Of a stretch of DNA of 64,000 bases, positions 50,001 through 63,663 are shown in pieces. This DNA comes from Dioscorea cayenensis subsp. rotundata. Lineage: Eukaryota; Streptophyta; Magnoliopsida; Dioscoreales; Dioscoreaceae. The notes below the pieces were generated by a model that did not search any database, had not been told where the DNA came from, and saw only the letters and a program-made list of their open reading frames with translations. Position 1 is the stretch's first letter; each line of letters begins with the position of its first letter. Both the position numbers and the translations under genes were made by a program. Location: contig NC_052474.1 in assembly GCF_009730915.1 (NCBI RefSeq), forward strand, positions 3,569,501-3,633,500, given 5' to 3'.

Positions 50001-52600
50001 TTAATTGTAAGTTCTCTCATATATCGAGATTTCTTTACTATCATTGCACCGGTTATATTTTAAACTTTGAGTAATAAAAATTTAACAAACCAAGTTTTAC
50101 ACAATAAAATTAGTTGTTTGACAAAAAATATAGTCAATTATTAAAAAAAAGAAATTAAAAAATAAATATATTTATAAAATTAAAATTAAAATATCTGGTT
50201 GTTACTTTTTCAGTTAATTTTTGAATATAAATACAATAGTGACAAACCCTCTTTTGTTCCGCATGCATTTTTAATAAATAATGTTTGTCAATTTTTTTTT
50301 TAAGATAAATATGAATAAGTTGAATTTGAGAGATTAATGTGTTGATAACATTTGTTTAATTATTTTTTTTCCTTATTATTATTTTTAAATACAAATAAAT
50401 AAACCGAAGAAATAAGAAAATATGACAAACTAACATTCAAATGAAAAACATGAGAACCATGTTGAATATGATTTGACACTTAAAATTCCATCCACGATGA
50501 AAGTAGGATTTGACAATAAAAAAAAAATAAATTAGATTTTTTTAAAGTGGATACAACAAAACACCAAAAAAAACTAAAAAACAATGAGTTAGCGCTGTCC
50601 ACAAACAGATAACATGAAAATAACTCAACTGCATAGTTATTGATGACAATTAGAAGAGGGGGAAATAGTAGACGCATTCATTGATGCCAAAATTGAGTGT
50701 CATTCTCAAGTCTCATCCCACGAGTATAAAAATAAATAAATAAATAATACAAGTTATCTTATATTATCAATATTTACAAAATTTAGTCAATAAATGTTAA
50801 ATTAATCTAAACTCAACCAACTGATTAAATAGTTCCTCATGTGCGGGTTGGTAATAAAGATCAATCAAAGCCAATGTAAAGCATCTTTTAATGCCTGTGC
50901 TCTTTGTCCTTGAGAATCCAATAGGAAGTAAATAATTAAAACAATGCCGTCCAAACTAAGTTTTTTCCATTTATCTATTTTTTTATCTTTAATTGTTAAA
51001 AAAATATAATAAATACAAAGAGTCAATGGTGGTTAATCACAACCTACTACTCCCAACATGGCTTGTGATATGACGGGCCAATTGGTCGGTCTCATAAGTC
51101 TCTCATTTAGGAAGGATTCTATCAAATTTTAATTTATTTCTAAAAATAATAATTATTAGAGTTAGAATCATCATGACTTTTGTTTTACTCTTACGTTCTA
51201 GTCCAACACTTTGGGTCCTTTCATGTGATAGGTCTGATTTTGTTTGATCCCCATCATCATCTAGCTTGTTATGCTCGAGAAGTTTACATGATAGAAAAAC
51301 TTAGGTTGATACTTAAATTTTGAATTTTTTCTTACAATTAAAAGTTAGCAACCAACGGTTTTTTGGTTAATTAGTACCGAATCTTTTGCATAAAGACATT
51401 TATTTTGGGTAGAACCTGAGATTGAATCCCATGTCTGTGCAAGGCGAGGGCATGGGGTAGCGTTGAGTATTGCTCCGCACACATGCACGTTCTTGACTTA
51501 CTCTTAAATAGAGGCATTTGTTGTCTATTGAAAAAAAAAGATTAAGTGTTTTATTTTTTTTAAAATGATGTTTGGTTTTTTTAAAACAAAAGGATGTTTA
51601 ACATTTTTCATGAATAAAAAGGATTTATAATTTTTTTTTATCACTTTATTTGTGTTTTTTTTTTGATTTTTTTTTTAAAATCACAATGCATATAAAATAT
51701 ACATAAAAATATAATTTTGATTCCAAGTACATTTCATATCTATAGGGGAATGTCTGAAAAAGTTGAGGATTTATTTTCTTTTCAAAATATGATTGATTTA
51801 ATATATATGTAAAATTTGGTATATTCACATTTAAAAACTCAGCATTATTCTTGTTTTGAAAAAATCCCTTAAAATAGTTCAATAAAAACATTATATGTAC
51901 ATAATAACTAAATTTAAAGCTTTTTAATAGATGTGAATATCTGAACAAGGACTAAATAATAATTGAAGACTTTATTATTAACAAAGCAAATCAAACAGTA
52001 TTTCCTTTTTTAAAAATTTCAAACCGCAAAATATTATACTACTTATTTGAACAAGTTTAGAGTCTTTAGACGCAATCCAAAATAATTTTCTAAATATATA
52101 ATAAAAATAATTTAATCACACCGGTCAATTGATTCTTCTTGATTTTAACAAAGATTTGATATTATTACCCAATGACCCCTCCCAGGTGAAATCCTTTCAC
52201 CCTTTCCAAATAAAATAAAATAAATAAATAATATAATATAATATATTATAATTATAATTTATTACAGAGAGAGATACCCTTTGCGGTTATTCCCGCTCTT
52301 CCAAGCCTTCGTTTTCAAAACCTCGTTTTCATAGCGCGGGCGGGCCTACTACCCCACCACCAGTTTAAACTCTTAAACCAGTTCAATCCATCCTCACCGT
52401 CCATTCCACCCTCGCGATCGACACCACCAACCCATCCAACGGCACGCATCTCGAGGCTCCTCCTCTCATCCATCTCCTCCCAGTCCCACCACTCTCTCCA
52501 CTATTTTCCCTAAAATACCCCTTTTCCACGTCACCACAAGAAGGAACTTCAAGTGATCCAACCTGATATTTTGAATTAGATCGTGGGCAAAAAAGTCACG
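47083..52600. other. AT-rich intergenic region, no gene seen
   Basis: Long AT-rich stretch with TA repeats (48353-48371, 49493-49515), poly-A/T and AATA-type runs. Small ORFs are random. A slightly GC-richer segment at 51,400-51,500 is isolated and not recognisable. From about 52,300 the DNA becomes C-rich and pyrimidine-rich, the probable kinesin promoter. Confidence 0.6.
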
Positions 52601-52945
52601 TAAGCGGTCACCAAAACTTTGCCACGTCAGCTACAACGGTCTGCGGTGTCCGCACTCCTCCGCCACCGCTTATCTAAAATTCCCATCCTATCCCTCTTCT
52701 CCTTTCTTTCTTTTTAAACACCACCACAACTCTCTCTCTCTCTCTCTCTCTCTCTCCGCCGTTGTTCGGCATCGTCGACATTGCTCACCGGCGGTGACGT
52801 TACCGTCCACATTGCTTTCAAATGCTTTCCCCCACTTTACACCTTACGAGCATGTGACATCCAACCCTAGATTCCCCTTCACTCCACTCCACCCTCTTAT
52901 TCTCACCTTCCCCCTCGCTTTGATCTACATCTCTGAGCTACATCC
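52600..52945 (+). promoter_or_regulatory. Probable kinesin promoter/leader with (CT)n run
   Basis: A CT dinucleotide run at about 52730-52756 is followed by a C-rich, AT-poor leader up to the start codon at 52946. TTTTTAAACACC just before the CT run could be a weak TATA-like element. The transcription start is not fixed. Confidence 0.45.
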
Positions 52946-55900
52946 ATGGCGGGGCCTTCGACATCGAGGGGTCGGAGTAGCTCGCCATTCGGATACCGAA
53001 AGCCCCCGCCGAGCTCCTTTTCGTCGACCTCATTTTCCTCGTCTTCGTCTTCTTTCATGAATGGTAGGCTCATGCCCCGCTCTTCACCTTCCTCTGTTTC
53101 CTCGCATTTTGGAGGTATGCCGCGATCTGCTACCCCGAGCCGCGGACGAAGCCGCGCTCCTGTTGGGTTTGCTTCTGCGGATGAGCTGGTTGAGGAGTTG
53201 AATGAGGCTGCGAGATCTGGGGAGGGGGATAGTATCTCTGTTACCGTGAGGTTTCGGCCGTTGAGGTGAGGAAATGTGGATCTGGTTTAGTTATCGTAGA
53301 TCTGTTGTTGGTGTTCGTGGATTTAGAGATGATTATTATTATTATTATTATTTTGGTGTTTTTCTTGTTGCAGTGAAAGGGAGTTTCAGCGAGGGGATGA
53401 GATCGCGTGGTATGCTGATGGTGATAAGGTGGTGCGCAACGAGTATAATCCTGCCACGGCTTATGCTTTTGGTAAGTTTATTCTCTTTTGATTTGATTTG
53501 ATTGCTGGAGCAAAAAACCCTCAATTGATGTGCAAAATTTTATCTGAAATTCTTTTTGCGTCCCTGATCTTCTTCAAAGAATCACAAAGAGTACCTAATA
53601 CCTATTTCTTTCTCTCTCTTTGTTTATTATTGTTTTGACGAGAGCGGAAAGTGACTGCTAGATAATGTTTTTACTGTTGTATTTAATCATCGGTCATGAG
53701 CTACTGTTTGACTTGTCATCAGCAAGTTCAGTTTGTTGCCTGTCTTTGTAATCTATGCGGGCTGATTATGATAACCATCAATTCATCTTTTTCGATTGTA
53801 CATCTTAAGACTGTCTTTGATTTTGTTGGCGGTCTGATATGATTCATTAGTCTGTGGAGCAGCCTTGATCATGACGTATTCAAACTGAAGAACACTAGAA
53901 TTTAGATGCATGACATTCATGTAAGAGTTGATTTGGATGTTTGTTTGCACAATCAAGGACAGTTTATAATAAGCTCTTCATCATTTGCATTCCAAAGTCA
54001 CCAACAAAAAGTTCACCTTCATGTTTGTCAATTTGTTCCCTACAACTATCTTTTAAAATTTTGATAAAGAGTAAAGGAGCATGTGGCTGCTGGTTGATTA
54101 GTATTGTTTTTTTATTCATAAAGATAATTTATGAATAAGATCACCAAACATTATTTATTGATTAGTTTTTCTTGGGTGGTGAAAGCTTCAAATCAGAAGG
54201 ACAAATCTTATGGTATTGATAAAATGGTGTATGGTTGATGGTTATATGGTGAGATTATTAGTCTTTATGGTGTTAAAGATATTTATTTTTGGATACTTGG
54301 GAGTTCCTCATTGACTAAAGGCAATGAATGTATACTTCCACTTAATATTTCAGTCACTTAAAAGTTCAGGGGATAGGATGGTTCCTCAATCTTTGGTATC
54401 ACTCTAAAGTAAGAGCACTTTAATAATGTACAAAAAGCTTTAGGCTACTTATTTGCTTCTATGAATCGTCCCTGAGGAAAGTTTTTACTTTCTCTTGTGC
54501 ATGCATTTTATATGATATATGAAAAGTTTTTTATAATTATTTACCTTGAATTTTTTTTATGAATTCCATGGGGATCTAAATCACTGATCTTTTATTTATT
54601 TTTGGAAGCAGCATGTAACAAACATACTTTAAGACAAGTGGTTGAATATTTTTTCTTTAAAACTACATTTGAGTCAATAGTTTATTGCTTCCATGGTAGC
54701 AAGTTGGTGATACTTATATACTTTTCTGTGTTTTAGACCGAGTATTTGGTCCTACCACAGCTTCTAAGGTTGTGTATGATGTTGCTGCTCGGCCTGTCGT
54801 GAAAGCTGCAATGGAGGGAATCAATGGTTTGCAATCTTGATTCTTGCTTTTGTTAAATTATATAGGTCACCCGTTCTTCAGCAAATGTGATTATTGTTGG
54901 ATAGATGGTCTCAAGCAGAAATTTGAGTTTCTGTTAAGTTGCAAGTTCTTTCAAATTTTTTCATCGTCATACTTGAGCCTTGATTGTTTAATTTTACAAG
55001 GACCATGATGGGCACAGGTATTTACCATGGCTTATGTGTACTTCAATAGTTCTATCCCATGCTAATGCTGTTATGAGTGTTTGACATGTGTGTTACAAGA
55101 TAGGAGTGATCAACATAAAAACCTTTAGTTTTCTGTGCTATTATTTTATTTTGGTTGCAATCCTCACCTGATTTGTTATTAATCATAATTGCAAGCTGTC
55201 ACATCCTAATTCCTATGTTCAAAAGTTTGCTCTTGCATCTCTACAATGGATTGGATAATGGTGTCTCCAATATGAATTGTTTGTTTCTTTTGCTATGTGT
55301 TAGATTTCTTCATCAATTAACTATTTGAATGAGACTTAAATCTCAAAATTTAGTCGTCATTAAACTATTGATCACATACTAGCTTCATGAATTTTTTGTT
55401 TATATTTGAGCATGATATTTATAAGAGGCGTAGCATTGTCATGGGTAATAACCTCATGCAATTTTACATTTGTTTATATCTTAGTGTTGCTTTTTTACCA
55501 TGCCTCATGATCTTTGAAATTGGGCTTTCCAGCTTGTCTTGGACTAAATTGGCTTAAAAGTTTAGACTGACTTGCAATGTTTAAATCTTAAACCTGCTTT
55601 TTTTTCATTATGTTTGTGTATGGTGATTTTAAAACCCTTTTGTTGAATTGCAGGTACGGTTTTTGCTTATGGTGTAACTAGTAGTGGGAAGACTCATACT
55701 ATGCATGTAAGTTCAACATTCGTTGCTATTATGCTACTCTTTTGTGTGGTTGAAAGCCATACAATTTGGTTTTATAGTTGCTGCTTGTTTTGAAAAAACT
55801 GAATTATCACCCAATTTTCTGCTAGCATTCAGAAATTCAACACACTCCTACATGTTTAGTGGTGGAATCAATGGTTGATGCTTGGGCTTACTCTATATAT

Positions 55901-58900
55901 ATTATGAGACCGAATCATGTGCTTACAATGATGTGTTCATTTATTATCTAAAAGAAGTCAATAAAAGGTAATTTGGGCTGTCAATGTTTTTGCTGTTGGC
56001 TTCTTTGCCGCTGTCCTCTTTAGTCTTTGCACCAGTGCTTGTTCCAGTTTAGACTTATAATTGTAATATATCCAAGTTGCAGAATATTTCATAGCAAACC
56101 AATATTTGTGCATCACAATAAGTAATCAGATGGGAGAAAAACCACCTCTTATCTATTCGGTGCCAAGTTCAAACAGTACCTTATATGTGGCGTGCAACTT
56201 CATGATGTTATTTTTCGCTCTCTAAAAAACTGACTCCTAGGATTTATGGAAAATGGGTGTGATGGAAGAAGAGACTGCACTTTTACCAAGAGAACAGGAG
56301 AAGCTGATCTTAACCATGATACAGTAACTGCAATTTATTGTCTTCAATAGTCTGGAATGTAGTATAAAAACCAATGCTGAATATTAAACACAAATGAGGA
56401 GAGCTCCAAGTAGCACAGAGCACTTGAACTTTAAAAAATATTAAGAACTAACCATATTAAGAAAATAGCTGTTTTTAGACACTTGCATTTGGCTTCAACT
56501 GTAAGGCTCCTATCTTCCATATTTTGCTTTCCTTGTAAGTAAATAATTGATGCTTTTTTTGATTTATTATAGGTTTTCTACCATTTTTCCTGACATGTCA
56601 AATTCTGGTTTGAAGTTTATTATCTATTTTGGAATCATAAATCTCTAGAAAAATTTATTACTGAAATATAACTCTTATGCACATTGTTAATCTATTAATT
56701 CACAGCTTAAATTGTTCTTCAACTTTTGCAATTAGAGTATTAGTCAACCAGCAGAAGGTAGATGACTGCCGGGGCTTGGTTTTCTTATATGATATCACTT
56801 CATCGGCTTTTTTCTCCATATTTTCAATGTGGAAAGTCAACTAATCTACTTGGTTGATCATGCAGGGGGATCAGAATTCTCCTGGAATTATACCATTGGC
56901 TATTAAGGATGTCTTCAGCATAATTCAAGATGTATGTGGATATTATTCAGTTTGTTCTTGACGGCGCAAGGCTATTTATTTCTTTTTATAATCTTGTATA
57001 TAAACTGTCGACCTAGAGAGATGGAACTTTTCTTTTCTTTTTACTAGTTGCAACTAAAAGTACTGGAAATATTTGCTTTGTGAACAATTCAATAATTTGT
57101 ATGAAACTGTTGCCTTTCGTTGTATCATCAATTTAACATATTCAGATTCATTTCTGAAGGTAATTTTGTATTCATGCTAACCAGTTAATGGCTTGGTGGT
57201 TGGATCTTTGTGGCAGACTCCAGGAAGAGAGTTTTTGCTCCGGGTGACGTATCTTGAAATTTACAATGAGGTTGGTGTATTTTTTTGCATGTTTGGAATA
57301 ATATTCATTTATCTTAAACATATGATTTGTTTTCAGGTGCTTTGCTAAAAGTATTTCTTATTATCAATTGGGCAATATGAAAATTCTCAGCTTATGCTCT
57401 TTTATGATCTAATGATAAATTGATGAAGCTTTCCAGACTTGTCTGTTTTCTCAGTGCTAATCTCTAGATAATATTTCAGGTGATAAATGACTTGTTGGAT
57501 CCTACTGGTCAAAACCTGCGCGTCAGGGAAGATGCTCAGGTATGTAACAGAAATCATTTTGTCCTGGGTTTGTTGAGTGATTTTTTTTTTTCTATTGATA
57601 GAGATATTTATTACTAATTAAATAACTCCAAAATAGTAATTTTAATGCTTACTGTCTTTGTATGTACCGTGCTGGATTTTCCCTGAGCCTGATTTGATTT
57701 ATATGTTGCTGGAGTGCAGATGGTCAGATTTGTATGCTTTGTTGAGATGCATAGCTTTTGCATTATTTCTCATCACGGTGGTCTAATTATTTGTACTGTT
57801 GGAGTTCATTGAGTCTCTTCTTCACTTGTCTTGCCTTGTTCATTCAGTTAATTTGAGTGTTCTGTATCATATCCAGATGAGATGCTTCCTTTGCTTCTTT
57901 TTCTTGATGACTGATGGTTCTTATATGATTTTCATGCTGATGTCATGGAACTGTACCGTATGGATAATGCTGTTAATCCGGGTTTCTGATAGAGATCACA
58001 ATTCTTTTGTGCAGAAAGTTGGGCCATATCTTTTGTGAAGCAGTAATCACAAACTCAAACATTATGATCTATTGGTGTATGCTATTTTTGTATTAAAATA
58101 ATTAAACAAGGATCTTAGATGAATATCAGTGATAATTTGGAAGATGGATTAGAGCTTGCAGATCTTACCATTGAGGGATACTTTGTTGTTGAAGTCTACT
58201 AAAATTCAACAGTTCATAAGTATGAAGGGGAAAGATTATCTAGCCATTGTGTGTTGCATATCCACGATACAAGATCATTAATTTTGCTGCATCAGTGGTT
58301 TCATGTGCACATTTACTAGCAGTACCTTGCAAAGTAACTCTTTTTTGAATCATGCTCTTTCATTAATCTTTTGGGTCAAGTGATTATTCTAGGATGATAT
58401 TTTTTTTTTTTTTTTTGGAACTCAAAAATAACTCGATTCAGCCATGGTGCTTGGGTAAACCTTATAATGTTACCAAGTTAAGTTATACCAGCATAAGCTT
58501 TCAAAAATTATGCTCATAATTTTTATGTTACTCCAAATTCTGCTTATTTCTATAATAAAAGGGACAATGTTCTTTACTCATGATGGTTGTCTTTTTGTGT
58601 GCACATTTCGTAACATGTTTGTAACGATGTTATAATGCTTCTGGTCTATTGTTCCTCTATGGAGTATTTGGTATGATGGTTTTTCACATGCTAACAGATC
58701 TCGATTTTGATAGTGTGCTTGCAATGTCTTTGTGCAATTTGTCAAGCTTCTTTGAATTTCTTTGTTGGCAGTTTCTATTATATATTTCACATTGTTTCTT
58801 TCTATTATAACTTCCATTTTGAAATTCTTGAGGTTGTGACTTTGGTAATATCTTCTTGTCAAAAATAAATAAATAAATAAATAATAGTAATTTTATTCTT

Positions 58901-61900
58901 TGGTGGGTATTTGTTTTCATCACTAATGTGAGTAATTTTTCCTCTTAAATAACCCTATTGGTTTGATTCTATTCCTGTAGTTTGAAATTGTGCCTCATGC
59001 TGGTGGTAGGGGTTGGCATCTACTTCATTTGTATGTAATTACATGGTTGAGAAATGTTAACCATAAGAGAAATCTTTAGGGTTTACTATTAAATCCGTTC
59101 TTAATATTCATTGTGTGGCATTCCCTATTCTACATGTTGAAATTTCCTTTGTGTATTTTACCGTTTGTCTGGATGTGCCTTTTTTGCTCCATGTTTGGTT
59201 TTTGTTAGTTTGAACCCAATTTATTCTCCATTTATATTAGGCTGTTGGTTCATAGATATCATGCTTATGTTATGGTGTCCTATAAATGAATTGAATAAAA
59301 AAGAAGAAAAAAATAAAATAAAATAAAGATCAAGAGATGAAAAAGCATGTTTCATTTTTTGAAACATTCTTAAAAGTGCTGTATTTGACTTATTTCCTTT
59401 CTGTTTTGTAGGGAACTTATGTGGAAGGAGTAAAGGAGGAAGTTGTTTTATCCCCTGGCCATGCACTGTCATTCATTGCTGCTGGTGAAGGTAGTCATCA
59501 ATTCAATCTATTTGTTTGTAGTTGGGGGAGTGGTTCTATTCTAGTCTTGCCATTCTTTTAATCTTGATGCTGGTTACAGCTTTGCTTGCTTCATTTTTTA
59601 CCAGCTATTCCAAAAATAAATTTATTGGTTTGACAAAAATAACTAAATATTTATATCCTCAAATAAGATAAATCTGTCTAAAGAATTAAATGGCGATTCC
59701 ATTAGGGATGTTCAACTATGGGCCTATATCCACTTTTGGTGTGAGCAAGTAAATGATGTAGTTTGGGCATGATCAATGGCTAAGTTACATAAAATGCCAT
59801 GGAAGTTCATTGGGCGAACCACTTCGATTCCTTACTTTTTAGAAGTTCACTTTACCAGAGCCCCTGGCATGGAGTGAGATAACAAATCGACCCTTTCACA
59901 TAGTTGTAGTTCTCATTGGATGGAATCTTAAAGTAATCTGTAGAGGATAATTTAGGTAACCCATAAAAGAGTTATGCTTGAAAATAATGTTTGTTGAGTT
60001 ACATAATGCATTAATTTGATGATGAACTAATTCCCAGTTAATGTAAAAAATTGTGAGCGACAGGCTTATAACTTCAAGAACTAAACTGTAGGTTTCCAAA
60101 AAGATTGAAATGTATGTAACAGATAGGGGTGTATTTGAGCCAAGCCGTTCGTGAGCTGCTCGGTGTTCGGCTTGATAAGAGCTCGTTCGTATTCAGCTCA
60201 TATTGTAAACGAGCCAAGCTTGAATATCATTTTCAAGCTCGATTAATAATAAATGAGCCAAGCTTAGCAGCCGAAAGCCCGGCTCGTTTTGGCTCGCGAA
60301 CAAGCTCGTGAACAAGCTCGTTTATAAGCTCGGTTGTGAGTTCGTTTATATATATATATATATGTATGTATGTATATTAAGGTGTATATGTGACTATGTC
60401 GTTGTTGTCAATTTGAGTCACACATATAGGGCTCTAAACTACTATTCGAAGGCAAAGCTCGTTAAAAGCTCAGGTCAGCTAGTTCATTAAGGTAGCGTTT
60501 GGTTAGATGTAGTTGAAAATACAGTAGATTTTCAATCACAGTGTAGTTGTAAATTCTGGAGTTGAAAATGCAGGAGAGTCAAATTTTGGTGTTTGGTTGA
60601 CTATAATTGAAAATGCTGGATTTCAAAATTTTGTGTTTGTTTGGGAGGATTTGTAAATCTCGATTTTGAAAACATGTGTTTGGTTGGATGTATTTGTAGG
60701 ATATAAACACCATTGCTAAGGATACTCCACCTTGGTCATTATTAAATTTAATTAATTATAAATACACAATTAATTGTTATTAATAGTAACCAAAATAATT
60801 ATGCATATAATTGCTTAATATAATATAAATTTATGTCTTCATTACAAATTATTGTTATTTTTTATAATTATAAAAAATATATTACACTATTTATAATTTT
60901 TTATATTGATAAAAATATAATAGTAACCATTTATTATTAAGATAAAATAATATCATGGTTTTATTTTTATTTTATTTATATATAAATTTATTAGAAAGTC
61001 TCACGTGACTTTCTATGGAAATCCCAAATGTGGGAGATTAAACTACGGCCGATTTGGACGTAGTTTGAAAACCAACCAAATCCATCTACACTGCATTTCT
61101 AACTACTTTCAAATTCTCAAATCCAACCAAACAAACACCAGATTTTGAAGTTTTTTTGTAATTACAATTACATGTAGTTTTATATTCTGCCAAACAAACA
61201 CACCCTAAGTTAAATGAGCTCGTAAGATAAACGAGCCAAGTTCGAACACCACCAAGCTTGCCTCATTAAATCTTTTGAACAACTTGTTTATTGTATAATT
61301 AAAAGCTCATTTATAGTATCATTTCCAATTTTATTTGTAACAATCACTAATATAATCATTCATAGTGTCATGAACAAGCTTATTTACCGGATCGTTAATA
61401 ATATCGGAAAAAATATTTATAGATAGTTAGATCACAATGTTTATTTTGTTATTATTGTAATTATTTGTTAACTTATTTAATGAAGATTTTAAGAAGCTTG
61501 AACTCAAACCTTAATGATTCCATAAACAAGCTTAAATTATTCTTTTAATCCTCAAACTCAAATCGAGTTAAGTCACGCTTGATAGTAATTCATTAAATAA
61601 GCTTTAAATGATACTTTACTAAATCAAAAAAATAGTCAAGTCTTAATTAAGCTAATGAGCCAAGGTTAAGCTTCGAATTTCCTTAACAAGTTGAGCTCAA
61701 GCATGAAGCTCGAAATAAGCTCGAGCTCGAGCTCGGTTAAAATAGTAACGAGCCAAGCTTGAACATGAAAAATGAAGCTCAAAGAAAGCTCGGCTCGAGC
61801 TTAAGCTCGATTAAATAGTAACGAGCCAAGCTTGGACAAGGCAAAGCTCGGCTTGGCTCGTTTACAGCCCTAGTAATAGATAATTTTTTTTTAAATTTTC

Positions 61901-63663
61901 ATTTACCCTGTATTTTTTCTATCACTGAGATGCCTTTTTATCATCTTGTAAATTGTACTCCAATTTTATGTTGATATACAAGGCAAAGCTCGGCTCGGCT
62001 CGGCTCGGCTCGTTTACAGCCCTAGTAACAGATGATTTTTTTTTTAAATTTTCATTTACCTTGTATTTTTTCTATCACTGAGATGCCTTCTTATCATCTT
62101 GTAAATTGTACTCCAATTTTATGTTGATTTATTTATTGCTGGATGTGAATATTCTGATGTGACGCTTGGAGTGAAAATAATGACTATATTTTCCAAATAT
62201 ATGTTGAGAATTTTTAAGATTTGTCTTCTTTTTAATGACCAATATGTCCTTGCTTCCCCACTTTCTCTTCCACTCTCGTTTGTTACCTCTGTTGTTCAAT
62301 GTTATTCCATTTGGGTAAATTGCACTCATTTACTTCAGACTGCTGTTATTGGTGGATATTGATGCTTGTAGTACTTTTATACCTGATAGGCATGTTATTT
62401 CCAGTATCTTTTCTTTAAATATACTGTTTGATTATCATGGCTCTATTTTGAGGAGTTTGTGTGCATATCACAAACTTGACCAATCTGATTCATATTCCGG
62501 ATCGTAATTTATTTTATGTTTAACATTTACAGAGCATCGCCATGTTGGTTCGAACAATTTTAACTTGTTTAGCAGCCGAAGCCACACTATATTTACATTG
62601 GTATGCTCTAATTGTTTTTAGGTTTTGTCCTCTAGTATTTGAATGGTTTCCTCTCTGTTCAAAATGAAGTTTTATGAGATAGTTATCTTTTCATCTGTGT
62701 CTTTGTTCATATTTGTTTGATTAGCATTACTTTTCATTGTTAATTTTCTTCTTAGCTTTTATTTAAGCTATTTGAACAACCTTTTTATCAAACACTATTT
62801 GTAATGCATGGTTGTGGTGAGATTTCATTCGTGTCATACTGTAATTTTATTTTTCATAAGGAATAATTGCAGCAAGATAATAATTATATGAGGTTGATTT
62901 CTCAGTCTTGGAATACTTTGGGAGCTCTCTTTCTTCGAAATGTTTCTAGTTACTTGCTCGGCAAAAAAGTTGACATTATAACTTCTGAGTGACCATTTAT
63001 GCATGCCTACTTTTATAATATGAAGCAAAGTGTTTGAAATTTCAACATTTAAATGTAACATGCCAGCTGCAAAAAGGTCTTGTGAAATTCAAGTAAAATG
63101 TTTACTTTTGTCTCTGTTTCGGGCTCCTGTCCAATAGATTTATCTTCCTATTCACAGCCTGTTTTGAGAGCTTTTGTTGAATGTTGCTGTGTTGGAGGAA
63201 TAGTTTGCTTCTGCTCCACTTCGTTCTGTTAGACATGATGAAATATGGAGCATATGGAGAACAACTAACCCGATTTGGCTCTTTGAATTTTCTTTTTGCC
63301 CTTATATTTTTGTGCTATATGAACCATTTGAACCATTGTCCTTGTTGAAGTTCTATTTATGCATTCGATGATCTAATATGTTCTTTCTTGTAGATATGAC
63401 ATATTTATAATTTTCTGCAGATGATTGAGAGCAGTGTTCGTGGTGATGAGTATGATGGCGTGATATTTTCTCAACTTGTATGATTTCTGAAAAATTATTG
63501 TTTCACCTGCTATAATATGGTGATTGCAAGACCTCAACTCTTCATGTTTCTTTTTCAGAATCTTATTGATCTGGCTGGGTCTGAGAGTTCAAAAACTGAG
63601 ACAACTGGACTAAGGAGAAAGGAAGGATCATATATCAACAAAAGTCTTTTAACTCTTGGAACT
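52946..63663 (+). CDS. KIN7D: Kinesin-7 (KIN7D/MKRP type) motor protein, 5' part, continues past the window
   Basis: Eleven exons in the window: 52946..53265, 53374..53471, 54737..54826, 55654..55706, 56866..56931, 57217..57270, 57480..57539, 59412..59490, 62533..62600, 63421..63477, 63559..63663, encoding about 350 residues. The gene encodes a microtubule motor that hydrolyses ATP. The first ~95 residues are Ser/Arg/Pro-rich (MAGPSTSRGRSSSPFGYR), a region that in MKRP-type members can act in mitochondrial targeting. The motor begins at DSISVTVRFRPL. The P-loop is GVTSSGKT (176-183), neck-proximal motifs are RVTYLEIYNEVINDLLDP and REDAQGTYVEG, switch I is SSRSH (287-291), and switch II is DLAGSE (319-324), followed by KEGSYINKSLLTLGT. 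All exons close in phase with GT-AG introns. The rest of the motor, coiled coils and tail lie outside the window. Intron 8 (59491-62532) hosts transposons. Confidence 0.95.
53326..53352. repeat. ATT trinucleotide run in kinesin intron 1
   Basis: Short (ATT)n tract within the first intron. It has no coding consequence. Confidence 0.8.
60116..60123 (+). repeat. Left 8 bp target-site duplication of the hAT-like element
   Basis: GTAACAGA directly precedes TAGGGGTG. The right side has GTAATAGA (61873-61880, one mismatch) and, after a tandem duplication, a perfect GTAACAGA (62025-62032). Confidence 0.85.
60124..61872. mobile_element. hAT-like non-autonomous element in kinesin intron 8
   Basis: The ends TAGGGGTGTATTTGAGCC and, as complement of the right end, TAGGGCTGTAAACGAGCC are inverted repeats. 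An 8 bp flanking duplication fits hAT. Subterminal regions are dense in GAGCC/GAGCCAAGC and AGCTCG words in both orientations, typical binding-site clusters for hAT transposases. There is no transposase coding. A 715 bp PIF-like MITE is inserted inside. The insertion does not touch the exons on either side (59490 and 62533). Confidence 0.82.
60491..61205. mobile_element. PIF/Harbinger-like MITE nested in the hAT-like element
   Basis: TAA is present on both sides (60488-60490 and 61206-61208), the 3 bp target typical of PIF/Harbinger. The ends GGTAGCGTTTGGTTAG and GGGTGTGTTTGTTTGG (complement of the right end) are imperfect inverted repeats. TTTGGTT/AACCAAA words recur inside near both ends. 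The centre is AT-rich and non-coding. It is related in style to the decayed copies at 22975-23570 and 24405-24970. Confidence 0.72.
61836..62127 (+). repeat. ~142 bp tandem duplication across the hAT right end
   Basis: The unit from ACAAGGCAAAGCTCGG at 61836 through TTTTATGTTGAT recurs from 61978. It contains the last ~37 bp of the hAT-like element plus about 105 bp of intron flank. The second copy has a pentamer expansion (CGGCT)n and keeps the unmutated GTAACAGA target site. Confidence 0.9.
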
